The notes under the pieces are model-generated. The model ran no database searches. It saw only the letters and a list, made by a program, of their open reading frames with translations, and had not been told where the DNA came from. Below are positions 49,048 to 57,210 of a stretch of 64,000 bases of DNA, piece after piece. The number at the start of each line of letters is the position of its first letter. The stretch's first letter is position 1. The position numbers and the translations under genes were made by a program. The stretch comes from Kitasatospora phosalacinea (GTDB lineage Bacteria > Actinomycetota > Actinomycetes > Streptomycetales > Streptomycetaceae): contig NZ_JNWZ01000008.1 of the NCBI RefSeq assembly GCF_000716545.1, forward strand, positions 1 through 64,000. The letters run 5' to 3'.

Positions 49048-50199
49048 TCATCCGGCGGTGAAGCCGTCGAACATCTTCTTGGCCTCGGCCCCGAGGGTGG
49101 GGCCGGCCATCCAGCCGAGCTCGTCGTCCCCGATCGAGACGTTGGAGAACAGCACCCGCTTGCCGTTCTGCGTGGTGAACCAGCCGCCGCCGGAGGAACC
49201 GCCGGTCATGGTGCAGCCGATGCCCAGCATCGGCGGGCGGGAGGCCAGGAAGGAGAACGGGCTGACGCCGACGCCGGAGTCGCAGTGCTCCAGCTCCTGG
49301 CCGTCGAACGGCGGGTCGACCGGGTAGCCGTACGCCTTCGGCGCGGTGATGTCGCTCTGCTTGGTGTTGAACGCGATCGGGACGGCCCCGCCGACCGCCT
49401 CCTCCAGCGAGCGGCTGCCGTCCATCGGGGTCATCCGGATCATCGCGAAGTCGAACTGGCTGGCCTGGTTGCCCACGTGGGCGCCCTCCTGGATCCACTG
49501 CGGCATCACCACCAGGGACACGGTCGCCCAGCGGCCCAGCGGGGCGACCTCCTTCCAGGTCTCGGCCGTCCCGCCGCGGCTGGTCGCGCCGGAGCGGTTG
49601 TACGCCGGGACGAACATCAGGTTCTTGTAGTAGCCGCCGCCCTTGCCCTCGTGCACGCAGTGCGCGGCCGTCCACACCAGGTTGCTCTTGCCGGGGTGCG
49701 CCGGGTCGGTGACCACGGTGCCGGAGCAGTGCTGCCGCACGCCGTCCGCGCCCGACAGGAAGAACTTGCCGATCACCGCGGTGTCCGCGCCGTACGGGTG
49801 CTGCTGGGGCTTGGCCGCGATGCGGGCCGGGGGGGTCATGTCCCGGAACGACGGGGCCTGCTTGTCCGGCTTGACCGACCCGCCGATGGCCCGGTCGGAG
49901 GGCTTCGACTTGTCCCAGTAGCCCTTGATCGCCTGGATGTCCTCCGGCTTGAAGCCGTTCTGGGTCGCCCACTTCTTCCAGTCCTCGGCGCCCCAGTTCG
50001 GCACGTCCGAGATGAACCTCTGCACGTCGGCTATGTCGATCGAGGCCTTCGAGGAGGTCGACGAGGGCTGGGCGCCGGTCGGCGGCGGGGTCGGGTCGGG
50101 GCTCTTGCTGCAGGCGGCGGTGCTGACGGCGAGCACCGTCACCAGGACGGCCGCGGCCGCGTTCCGGGCGCGGTGGGCCGGTCGGTGCCGGTCGGTCAT
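49048..50199 (-). CDS. Trypsin-like serine protease lipoprotein (paralogue 1)
   Basis: A 383-aa exported protein. The signal peptide ends with lipobox VSTAAC (Cys30). A short N-terminal domain (about 57-95) holds WGAEDWKKWATQNGF. The chymotrypsin-fold domain shows catalytic His in VWTAAHCVHEG, Asp in QFDFAMIRM and Ser in TMTGGSSGGGWF. The surface anchor suggests action at the outer face of the membrane. The substrate is unknown. It lies 69 bp downstream of a paralogue with the same orientation and order of parts, indicating tandem duplication. GGGGAAC precedes the ATG. Confidence 0.85.
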   Translation of the reverse strand: MTDRHRPAHRARNAAAAVLVTVLAVSTAACSKSPDPTPPPTGAQPSSTSSKASIDIADVQRFISDVPNWGAEDWKKWATQNGFKPEDIQAIKGYWDKSKPSDRAIGGSVKPDKQAPSFRDMTPPARIAAKPQQHPYGADTAVIGKFFLSGADGVRQHCSGTVVTDPAHPGKSNLVWTAAHCVHEGKGGGYYKNLMFVPAYNRSGATSRGGTAETWKEVAPLGRWATVSLVVMPQWIQEGAHVGNQASQFDFAMIRMTPMDGSRSLEEAVGGAVPIAFNTKQSDITAPKAYGYPVDPPFDGQELEHCDSGVGVSPFSFLASRPPMLGIGCTMTGGSSGGGWFTTQNGKRVLFSNVSIGDDELGWMAGPTLGAEAKKMFDGFTAG

Positions 50200-50268
50200 G
50201 GGTGTTCCCCCCGTGGTCGGTGTGTGGGTGCGGAGCGGGGGCGGCGGACGGCCGCCCCGGTGGTGCGG

Positions 50269-51468
50269 TCACTTCCGGGAGATGTAGTCCAGCGCCTGGC
50301 GGGCGACGTCCTCCAGGTAGGGGCCGTTGAGCGTGGTGTGCGCCTGGGTGCCGATCGAGGTGTTGCTGACCAGCCGCTGGCGGCCGTCCGGGCCGTCGGC
50401 GAACCAGCCGCCGCCCGAGGCGCCGCCCGTCATGGTGCAGCCGATCACCAGCATCGGCGGCCGGGCCGGGTCGAAGCCGCGCGAGCCCGGCCGGCCGGAG
50501 TCGCAGCGCTCCAGCTCCTGCCCGTCGAACGGCGCGACCGCCGGGTAGCCCCAGGCCTGGATCGCCAGCCGTTCGCGCGGGGCGTCGAACCAGACCGGGA
50601 CGGCGGTGCCGATGACCTCCTCCAGCGAACGGGTCTCGCCCTCCGGGCCGCGCACCTTGACCACCGCGAAGTCGTACTGGTTCGCGGCGTCCCCGCCCCT
50701 GGTGCCCTCGGTGGTCCACAGCGGCGAGGTGATCACCTTGTCGGCCCACCACTGCCCGAGCGGGGCGACCTCGGCCAGCGACGCCTTCCGGTGGTCGCTG
50801 GCCGCGCCGGAGCTGTTGTACGCCGGCACGAACACCAGGTTCCGGTACCAGTCGCCGCCCCTGCCCTCGTGCACGCAGTGCGCGGCCGTCCAGACCAGGT
50901 CGCTCTTCCCCGGGTGCGCCGGGTCGGCGACCACGGTGGCCGAGCACTGGCCGGTGCCGCCGCCCGGCGCGGTCATGAACACCTTCCCGGACGCCGGGTA
51001 GCTGGTGTACGGCCGCGGCACCGGCTGCGCGGCCACCGGCGGCGGCGCGGACGGCGGCGACGGAGCGGGCGGCGCGGACGGAGCGGCGGACGGCCCGGTG
51101 GACCCGGTCGGCGGCACGGCACCGGTCGGTGGCACGGCGCCTTCCGGTGGCACGGCGCCTTCCGGTGACGCGGCACCGGTCGGTGCGGGCGAGTCCGCCG
51201 GCGCGGACGGCGGGCCGTCCGGTACCGGGGCGGGCTGTCGGGGCGGCGCCTGGTCCATCTCCTCGGCGCTCCACAGGCCGGCCACCACCTGGTTGTGGAA
51301 GCCGTGCCGCTGCGCCCAGCGGTCCCACTCGGAGAACCCCCAGCGCTTCAACTCGGCGAAGTCGCGCGGATTCCCGTCACCCCCGCCGGACGAGGTGCAG
51401 GCGCCCGCACCGCCGGCCAGGACGGCGACCGCGGACAGCGCGGCCACCAATCTCCGTGCCTTCACCAT
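50269..51468 (-). CDS. Trypsin-like serine protease lipoprotein (paralogue 2)
   Basis: A 399-aa exported protein. The signal peptide carries a lipobox, GGAGAC (Cys24). The N-terminal domain repeats the pattern of paralogue 1 (WGFSEWDRWAQRHGF). A Pro/Ala-rich linker with four GAVPP-type hexapeptides (about 95-165) differs from paralogue 1. The protease domain retains His in VWTAAHCVHEG, Asp in YDFAVVKV and Ser in TMTGGASGGGWF. ATG at 51468 has GGGGGG upstream and places the signal peptide correctly; a longer frame starting at 51609 is not credible. Confidence 0.85.
   Translation of the reverse strand: MVKARRLVAALSAVAVLAGGAGACTSSGGGDGNPRDFAELKRWGFSEWDRWAQRHGFHNQVVAGLWSAEEMDQAPPRQPAPVPDGPPSAPADSPAPTGAASPEGAVPPEGAVPPTGAVPPTGSTGPSAAPSAPPAPSPPSAPPPVAAQPVPRPYTSYPASGKVFMTAPGGGTGQCSATVVADPAHPGKSDLVWTAAHCVHEGRGGDWYRNLVFVPAYNSSGAASDHRKASLAEVAPLGQWWADKVITSPLWTTEGTRGGDAANQYDFAVVKVRGPEGETRSLEEVIGTAVPVWFDAPRERLAIQAWGYPAVAPFDGQELERCDSGRPGSRGFDPARPPMLVIGCTMTGGASGGGWFADGPDGRQRLVSNTSIGTQAHTTLNGPYLEDVARQALDYISRK
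51110..51181. repeat. Four tandem 18-bp units in the protease linker
   Basis: Units begin at 51110, 51128, 51146 and 51164, for example GGTGGCACGGCGCCTTCC; the second and third are identical. On the coding strand they give GAVPP followed by Thr or Glu and Gly, a flexible linker. The repeats may expand or contract by slippage. Confidence 0.85.
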
Positions 51469-51634
51469 CGACCCCCCGGACAAAGAGAACCTCTCCCGGG
51501 GGGTCAGTCTTTCATCCGGGTACGCCGCAGCGGTCGGGTGGTGCTCCTCCGTTGACGTCCGGTCACCGAACCGTGATGGTGGCGGCCCGTCAGGATCCCG
51601 GCCGGTCACACCTGAGGGTGAGTGATCCGGCGAA

Positions 51635-51654
51635 ACTCACTGGAACGAGTGAGT
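51635..51654. promoter_or_regulatory. Inverted repeat upstream of the siderophore operon
   Basis: ACTCACT-GGAACG-AGTGAGT is a perfect 7-bp inverted repeat with a 6-nt centre, in an AT-richer stretch 90 bp before the first siderophore gene and 25 bp upstream of the iron-box-like site. A second GGTGAGTGA copy of one arm lies at 51618-51626. It may be a binding site or part of the promoter. Confidence 0.45.
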
Positions 51655-51678
51655 CGATCTTGTGCCCGACCGAGGGGG

Positions 51679-51697
51679 ATAGGTAACCCTTACCCGA
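51679..51697 (+). promoter_or_regulatory. Iron box (DmdR1/IdeR-type operator)
   Basis: ATAGGTAACCCTTACCC aligns with the consensus TTAGGTTAGGCTAACCTAA, keeping both AGGTWA and TWACC arms. It lies 29 bp before the ATG of the first siderophore gene, where DmdR1-Fe2+ would block transcription in iron-replete cells. Confidence 0.7.
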
Positions 51698-51725
51698 AGG
51701 CAGTCACCCGGCCCAAGGAGCGGAC

Positions 51726-53492
51726 ATGGCCAGCACCCTCACCGGCGTTCCCCCGGCCGTCCGGCCCGGGGCCGGGCACCCGGCCCCGGACCCGCTGCTC
51801 GACCCCGACCCGGCCGTCGCCGCCGAACACGCCGCCACCGAGAGCCTGTTGCGCTGCTGGGCCCGGGAGACCGCGGCCGAACGCCCCGACGACGACCTGC
51901 TGCGCATCCCGGTGCTCGGCGGCGCCGCCCAGCTGTCCGCGCCGGTGCGGCACTGGTCGGCCTGCGGCTGGCACCGGTTCGGCCCCGCCACCGTCTCCAC
52001 CGGCAACGCCGAGCACCCGGTCGACGCGGTCACCGTCGCCGCCCTGGTGGCCGCCGCCACCGGCACCCCCGACCCCGGCCAACTCGCCGACCTGACCGGC
52101 CGGGTGGCCGACTCGGTGGGCCGCACCGCCGAGATCCTCGCCCACCGCCGGGCGGTCTCCACCGCCCCCGCCGGCCAGTTCCTGCGCGCCGAGCAGTCGC
52201 TGCTGCTCGGCCACCCGCTGCACCCCACCCCGAAGAGCCGCGACGGCCTCGGCCCCGCCCAGTCCGCCGCGTACTCCCCGGAACTGCACGGCAGCTTCCG
52301 GCTGCACTGGTGGGCCGCGCACCGCTCGCTGCTGGCCGGCGACTCCGCCACCGGCACCCCCGCCGAGCAGCTCACCGCCGAGCTGTACGGCCGCCCGCTA
52401 CCCGCCGACGCCGCCGCCCTGCCGCTGCACCCCTGGCAGGCCCGGGAGCTGGCGCTGCGCCCGGCCGTCGCCGAACTGCTGGAGCAGGGCCTGCTCACCG
52501 ACCTCGGCCAGCACGGCGAGCCCTGGCACCCCACCAGCTCGGTGCGCACCGTCTGCCGCCCCGGCACCCCGTGGATGCTCAAGCTCTCGCTGGGCCTGCG
52601 GATCACCAACTCCCGCCGGGAGAACCTGCGCAAGGAACTGCACCGCGGCGTCGAGGTGCACCGGCTGCTGGAAGCCGGCCTGGCCGCGCGCTGGCGGGCC
52701 GCCCACCCCGGCTTCGACATCGTCCGCGACCCGGCCTGGATCGGCGTCGACCACCCCGCCCTCGCCGACCCCAACGGCCTGGACACCGTGCTGCGGCAGA
52801 TGCCGTTCGGGCCCGCCGACCGGGCCCTGTGCGTGGCCGGGCTGGTCGCCGAGCAGCCCGTCGGCACCGGCCGGCCCGGCTCGCGACTGGCGGACGTCAT
52901 CGGCGAGTTGGCCGCCCGCACCGGCCGCCCCGCCCAGACCGTCGCCACCGAGTGGTTCCTGCGCTACCTGGACGCCGTCGTCCTGCCGGTCCTCTGGCTG
53001 GACGGGCAGGCCGGCGTCGCCCTGGAGGCGCACCAGCAGAACAGCCTGGTCCTGCTGGACGCCCTCGGCTGGCCCGCCGGCGGCCGCTACCGCGACAACC
53101 AGGGCTACTACTTCCGCGACTCGCACGCCGACCGGCTGCACGAACTGCTGCCCGCGCTCGGCGCGCACAGCGACACCTTCGTGCCCGACGCGGTCGCCGA
53201 CGAGCGCTTCGCCTACTACCTCGGCATCAACCACGTGCTCGGCCTGATCGGCGCCTTCGGCTCCCAGGGCCTCGCCGACGAGCACCTGCTGCTGGCCGCC
53301 CTGCGCCGCTTCCTGGCAGGCCCCGCCGCCACCGCCACCGGCTCCGCGCTGCCCGCCCACCTGCTCGACGCCCCCACCCTGCGCTGCAAGGCCAACCTGC
53401 TCACCCGACTGCACGGCCTGGACGAACTGGTCGGCCCGGTCGAGACCCAGTCGGTGTACGTCGAGATCGACAACCCGGTGGCCCGGGCGTGA
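51726..53492 (+). CDS. NIS siderophore synthetase, IucA/IucC family (first copy)
   Basis: A 588-aa NRPS-independent siderophore synthetase. Family motifs are LPLHPWQARELAL, SSVRTVCRPGTPWMLKLSL (ATP-binding Ser/Arg/Thr/Lys), LRITNSRRENL and ALEAHQQNSLV (His/Asn near 439). It adenylates a carboxylate and couples it to a hydroxamate-bearing amine. It is less like DesD than the second synthetase of this operon, so the two probably act in sequence as in aerobactin-type pathways. AAGGAGCGGAC precedes the ATG. Its TGA overlaps the next ATG by one base. Confidence 0.88.
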   Translation: MASTLTGVPPAVRPGAGHPAPDPLLDPDPAVAAEHAATESLLRCWARETAAERPDDDLLRIPVLGGAAQLSAPVRHWSACGWHRFGPATVSTGNAEHPVDAVTVAALVAAATGTPDPGQLADLTGRVADSVGRTAEILAHRRAVSTAPAGQFLRAEQSLLLGHPLHPTPKSRDGLGPAQSAAYSPELHGSFRLHWWAAHRSLLAGDSATGTPAEQLTAELYGRPLPADAAALPLHPWQARELALRPAVAELLEQGLLTDLGQHGEPWHPTSSVRTVCRPGTPWMLKLSLGLRITNSRRENLRKELHRGVEVHRLLEAGLAARWRAAHPGFDIVRDPAWIGVDHPALADPNGLDTVLRQMPFGPADRALCVAGLVAEQPVGTGRPGSRLADVIGELAARTGRPAQTVATEWFLRYLDAVVLPVLWLDGQAGVALEAHQQNSLVLLDALGWPAGGRYRDNQGYYFRDSHADRLHELLPALGAHSDTFVPDAVADERFAYYLGINHVLGLIGAFGSQGLADEHLLLAALRRFLAGPAATATGSALPAHLLDAPTLRCKANLLTRLHGLDELVGPVETQSVYVEIDNPVARA

Positions 53493-54046
53493 TGCCCGAA
53501 ACCGGGACGATACCCACCACGGCCGGTGAACTCGTCCTGCGCACCGTGGAGTTGGCCACGGACCTGGACCTGCTCACCGGCTGGATGAACGACCCCGACA
53601 CCGACCGCTGGTGGGCGCTGGCGGGCCCGCCCGGCACCACCGCCGCCCACCTCGCCGCGCAACTCGACGGCGACGGCCGCAGCCGCCCCGTCCTGGCCCT
53701 GCTCGACGGCGAGCCCACCGGCTACTTCGAGCTGTACCGGGCCGACCTCGACCCGCTGGCCGCGCACTACCCCGCCCGCCCGCACGACCTGGGCCTGCAC
53801 CTGCTGCTGGCCCCCGCCGCCCGCGGCCGGGGCCTGGCCGCCCGGCTGCTCGACGCGATCGCCGCCCGGCTGCTGGAGCGCGAACCCCGCTGCACCCGGG
53901 TGCTCGCCGAACCCAACGTCCGCAACACGCCCTCCGTCCGGGCCTTCGCCCGGGCCGGCTTCGCCCGCGTCGCCGACCTCGACCTGCCCGACAAGCGCGC
54001 CGCCCTGATGATCCGCCGGCGCGCCGACACCCCCGCCGCTACCTAG
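53492..54046 (+). CDS. GNAT N-acyltransferase for hydroxylamine acylation (IucB/RhbD-like)
   Basis: A 184-aa GNAT of the siderophore acyltransferase type: LVLRTVELATDLDLLTGWMN, PTGYFELYRADLDPLAAHYP, LHLLLAPAARGRGLAARLL (acetyl-CoA loop RGRGLA) and FARAGFARV. These enzymes acylate N-hydroxylated lysine or diamine to form the hydroxamate. It is coupled to the genes on both sides (TGATG at its start; 6 nt to the next gene). The acyl donor is probably acetyl- or succinyl-CoA. Confidence 0.87.
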   Translation: MPETGTIPTTAGELVLRTVELATDLDLLTGWMNDPDTDRWWALAGPPGTTAAHLAAQLDGDGRSRPVLALLDGEPTGYFELYRADLDPLAAHYPARPHDLGLHLLLAPAARGRGLAARLLDAIAARLLEREPRCTRVLAEPNVRNTPSVRAFARAGFARVADLDLPDKRAALMIRRRADTPAAT

Positions 54047-54052
54047 GACGAC

Positions 54053-55438
54053 ATGACTCCCCACGACGACACGGCAGGCCAGCAGCGCGAGCCGTACGAC
54101 CTGATCGGCGTCGGCATCGGCCCGTTCAACCTCTCGCTGGCCGCGCTCGCCGACCGGGCCGAGACCGTCGGCGCGCTGTTCCTCGACGGCAAGCCCGAGT
54201 TCCGCTGGCACCCCGGCATGCTCGTCGACGGCGCCCGGATGCAGGTCCCGTTCCTGGCCGACCTGGTCACCCTGGTCGACCCCACCAACCCCTGGTCCTT
54301 CCTCAACTACCTGCGCGAGAAGCAGCGGCTGTTCCCGTTCTACTTCAGCGAGCGCTTCCAACTGCCCCGCCGCGAGTACGACGACTACTGCCGGTGGGCC
54401 GCCCACCGGCTCCCCAACTGCCGCTTCGACAGCCCCGTCACCGCCGTCCACTGGGACGCCGAGGAGCGGCTCTACCTGGTGCGCGCCGCCGGCCGGGCGC
54501 ACCGCGCCCGCAACCTGGTGCTCGGCACCGGCACCGAACCCGCCCGCCCCGAGGCCTTCGCCCCGCTGCGCCGCCACCCCGCCGTCCTGCACTCCGCCGA
54601 CTACCTGGCCGGGCGCGGCGGGCTCGCCGCCGCCCGGGACATCACCGTGGTCGGATCCGGCCAGTCCGGCGCCGAGGTCTTCCTCGACCTGCTGCGCCAC
54701 CGGGCCGGCGACGGCACCCGGCTGCGCTGGCTCACCCGCACCCGGGCGATCGCCCCGATGGAGTACTCCAAGCTCGGCCTGGAGCAGTTCACCCCCGACT
54801 ACACCCGCTACTTCCACGGCCTGCCCGCCGACGTCCGGGACGCCCTCGTCCCCGCCCAGTGGCAGCTGCACAAGGCCGCCAGTGCCGAGACCATCGCCGA
54901 GATCCACGACCACCTGTACGAGCGCACCATCGGCCGCCCGATCGACGCCGAACCCGTCGAGATCCTCCCCGGCACCGCCGTCAGCGAGGCCGCCCAGGGC
55001 CCCGGCGGCGGCCTCGAACTGCACTGCCGGCACGGCGAATCCGGCCGCCGCCACCTGGTGCGCACCGACGCCGTGGTGCTCGCCACCGGCTACCGGGCGG
55101 TGCGCCCCGCCGCGCTCGACCCGATCGCCGACCTGATCGACTGGGACGAGCGGGGCCGCTACCGGGTCGACCTCGACCACCGGGTCGCCACCCGGCCGGA
55201 GCTCACCGGCGGTCTGTACGTCCAGAACGCCGAGCTGCACACCCACGGTGTCGGCACCCCGGACCTCGGGCTCGGCGCGCACCGCGCCGCCGTGATCCTC
55301 AACGCCGTCGCGGGGAAGACGCTCCACCCGCTGCCCGACCGCACCGCCTGGACCACCTTCGAGCCCCCGGCGCCGCCCGTGCCGGCGCTGATCCCGCTGC
55401 CCCAGGAAGGAACCGAGCGTGCCGCAGCCAGCCGCTGA
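54053..55438 (+). CDS. Lysine/ornithine/diamine N-monooxygenase (IucD/DesB family)
   Basis: A 461-aa flavoprotein N-hydroxylase. The FAD motif is GVGIGPFNLSLAALAD near residue 17, the substrate region HPGMLVDGARMQVPFLADLV, the NADPH motif VVGSGQSGAEVFLDLL near 199, and ATGYRAVRP near 343. It oxygenates the side-chain amine of lysine, ornithine or cadaverine. No lysine decarboxylase (DesA) is next to it, which favours lysine itself or a diamine made elsewhere. Its end overlaps the next gene by 20 bases. Confidence 0.9.
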   Translation: MTPHDDTAGQQREPYDLIGVGIGPFNLSLAALADRAETVGALFLDGKPEFRWHPGMLVDGARMQVPFLADLVTLVDPTNPWSFLNYLREKQRLFPFYFSERFQLPRREYDDYCRWAAHRLPNCRFDSPVTAVHWDAEERLYLVRAAGRAHRARNLVLGTGTEPARPEAFAPLRRHPAVLHSADYLAGRGGLAAARDITVVGSGQSGAEVFLDLLRHRAGDGTRLRWLTRTRAIAPMEYSKLGLEQFTPDYTRYFHGLPADVRDALVPAQWQLHKAASAETIAEIHDHLYERTIGRPIDAEPVEILPGTAVSEAAQGPGGGLELHCRHGESGRRHLVRTDAVVLATGYRAVRPAALDPIADLIDWDERGRYRVDLDHRVATRPELTGGLYVQNAELHTHGVGTPDLGLGAHRAAVILNAVAGKTLHPLPDRTAWTTFEPPAPPVPALIPLPQEGTERAAASR

Positions 55439-57197
55439 CCCGGCCCTCCACCTGCCGCCCCAGCTCACCGCCGAGCACTGGCGGGCCGCCGGGCGCGACA
55501 TGCTCGCCAAACTGCTCGGCGAGTTCGCCTACGAGGAGCTGCTGCACCCGCTGGCCGAGGGCGGCGGCCGCCACCTGCTGCGGCTCCCCGGCGCCGACTA
55601 CCGCTTCACCGCCCGCCGCGGCGCGTACGGGAGCTGGCGGGTCGACCCGGCGTCGATCGAGGGCGGCGACGACCCGTTGCGCTTCCTCCAGCGGGCCAGG
55701 CACGTGCTCGGGCTGAGCGGCGACACCACCGGCCACCTGGTGCGCGAACTCACCGCCACCCTGATCGCCGACGCCCACCTGCGGGCCACCGCGCTGACCG
55801 CCGCCGAACTCGCCGACCTCGACCACGTCGCCCTGGAGGGCCGGCAGACCGGCCACCCGTGGATCGTCGCCAACAAGGGCCGGATCGGCTTCTCCGCCAC
55901 CGACGCGGCCGGCTGGACCCCGGAGGCCCGGCGGCCCCGCACCCTGCCCTGGCTCGCGGTGCACCGCAGCCTGGCCGAGTTCCGCGGCGACCCGACGATC
56001 TACGACACCGAGCTCGACCCCGCCTTCCGCGCCCAACTCGGCGAGCGCGCCGACGAGTTCCTGCTGCTGCCGGTGCACCCCTGGCAGTGGGACGAGACCG
56101 TGGTCGGCCTGTTCGCGCCGTGGATCGCCGACGGCCGGATCGTCCCGCTGCCCAGCGACGGCGACCTGCGGCTGCCCCAGCAGTCCATCCGCTCCTTCTT
56201 CAACCTCAGCCGCCCCGACCGCTGCACCGTCAAACTGCCGCTGGCCATCCTCAACACCCTGGTCTGGCGCGGCCTGCCCAGCGAACGCGCCCTCGCCGCG
56301 CCCGCCGTCACCGCCTGGATCCACCACCTGCGCGACGGCGACCCGTACCTGCGCGACGAGTGCCGGGTGGTGCTGCTCGGCGAGATCGCCTCCGTCACCG
56401 TCGAGCACCCGCTGTACCGGGACCTGCCCGACGCGCCCTACCAGTACCGGGAACTGCTCGGCGCGATCTGGCGCGAACCGCTCGGCCGCCACCTGGAGCC
56501 CGGCGAGCGGGCCCGCACGCTGGCCGCGCTGCTGCAGACCGGCTCCGACGGGCGGGCGCTGACCGCCGAACTCGTCACCCGCTCCGGCCTGGAGCCCCGG
56601 GAGTGGGTGCGCCGGCTGTTCACCGCGATGCTGCCGCCGCTGCTGCACTTCCTGTACCGCTACGGCCTGGTGTTCTCCCCGCACGGCGAGAACGCCATCG
56701 TGGTCTTCGACCAGGACGACGTCCCCGTCCGGCTCGCGGTCAAGGACTTCGTCGACGACGTCAACCTCAGCGACCAGCCGCTGGCCGAGCTCGCCGACCT
56801 GCCCGCCGACATCGCCGGGGTGCTCAACCGAGAGGGCCCGGACTACCTCTGCCAGTTCCTGCACTCCGGCCTGTTCATCGGCGTCTACCGCTACCTCGCC
56901 CCGCTGCTGGAGGACCAACTCGCTCTGGCCGAGCAGGAGTTCTGGGAACTGCTGCGGGCCGAGATCCTGCGCTGCCAGCGCCGCTTCCCCGAATTCGCGG
57001 ACCGCCACCAGCTGTTCGACCTGTTCGCGCCCCGGATCGACCGGCTCTGCCTGAACCGCAACCGGCTCCTGCTGGACGGCTACCGGGACCGGCCCGACCG
57101 CCCGCACGCCGCCGTCCACGGCCAGGTCGACAACCCGCTGCACGCCGCCGTGCGCCTGCCCGCCCAGCCGTCCCGGGCTGTCAGTCCCGCCCCGTAG
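55419..57197 (+). CDS. NIS siderophore synthetase, DesD-like type C (second copy)
   Basis: A 592-aa synthetase. It contains HPWQWDETVVGLFAPWI, PQQSIRSFFNLSRPDRCTVK and VFSPHGENAIVVFDQD, which follow the DesD/IucC pattern closely. Type C enzymes join or cyclise hydroxamate monoamide units. The GTG start has AGGAAGGAACC upstream and overlaps the monooxygenase gene, so all four genes form one transcript. No exporter, receptor or ferric reductase gene is adjacent. Confidence 0.9.
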   Translation: MPQPAADPALHLPPQLTAEHWRAAGRDMLAKLLGEFAYEELLHPLAEGGGRHLLRLPGADYRFTARRGAYGSWRVDPASIEGGDDPLRFLQRARHVLGLSGDTTGHLVRELTATLIADAHLRATALTAAELADLDHVALEGRQTGHPWIVANKGRIGFSATDAAGWTPEARRPRTLPWLAVHRSLAEFRGDPTIYDTELDPAFRAQLGERADEFLLLPVHPWQWDETVVGLFAPWIADGRIVPLPSDGDLRLPQQSIRSFFNLSRPDRCTVKLPLAILNTLVWRGLPSERALAAPAVTAWIHHLRDGDPYLRDECRVVLLGEIASVTVEHPLYRDLPDAPYQYRELLGAIWREPLGRHLEPGERARTLAALLQTGSDGRALTAELVTRSGLEPREWVRRLFTAMLPPLLHFLYRYGLVFSPHGENAIVVFDQDDVPVRLAVKDFVDDVNLSDQPLAELADLPADIAGVLNREGPDYLCQFLHSGLFIGVYRYLAPLLEDQLALAEQEFWELLRAEILRCQRRFPEFADRHQLFDLFAPRIDRLCLNRNRLLLDGYRDRPDRPHAAVHGQVDNPLHAAVRLPAQPSRAVSPAP

Positions 57198-57210
57198 GCT
57201 GGGGGGCGTC

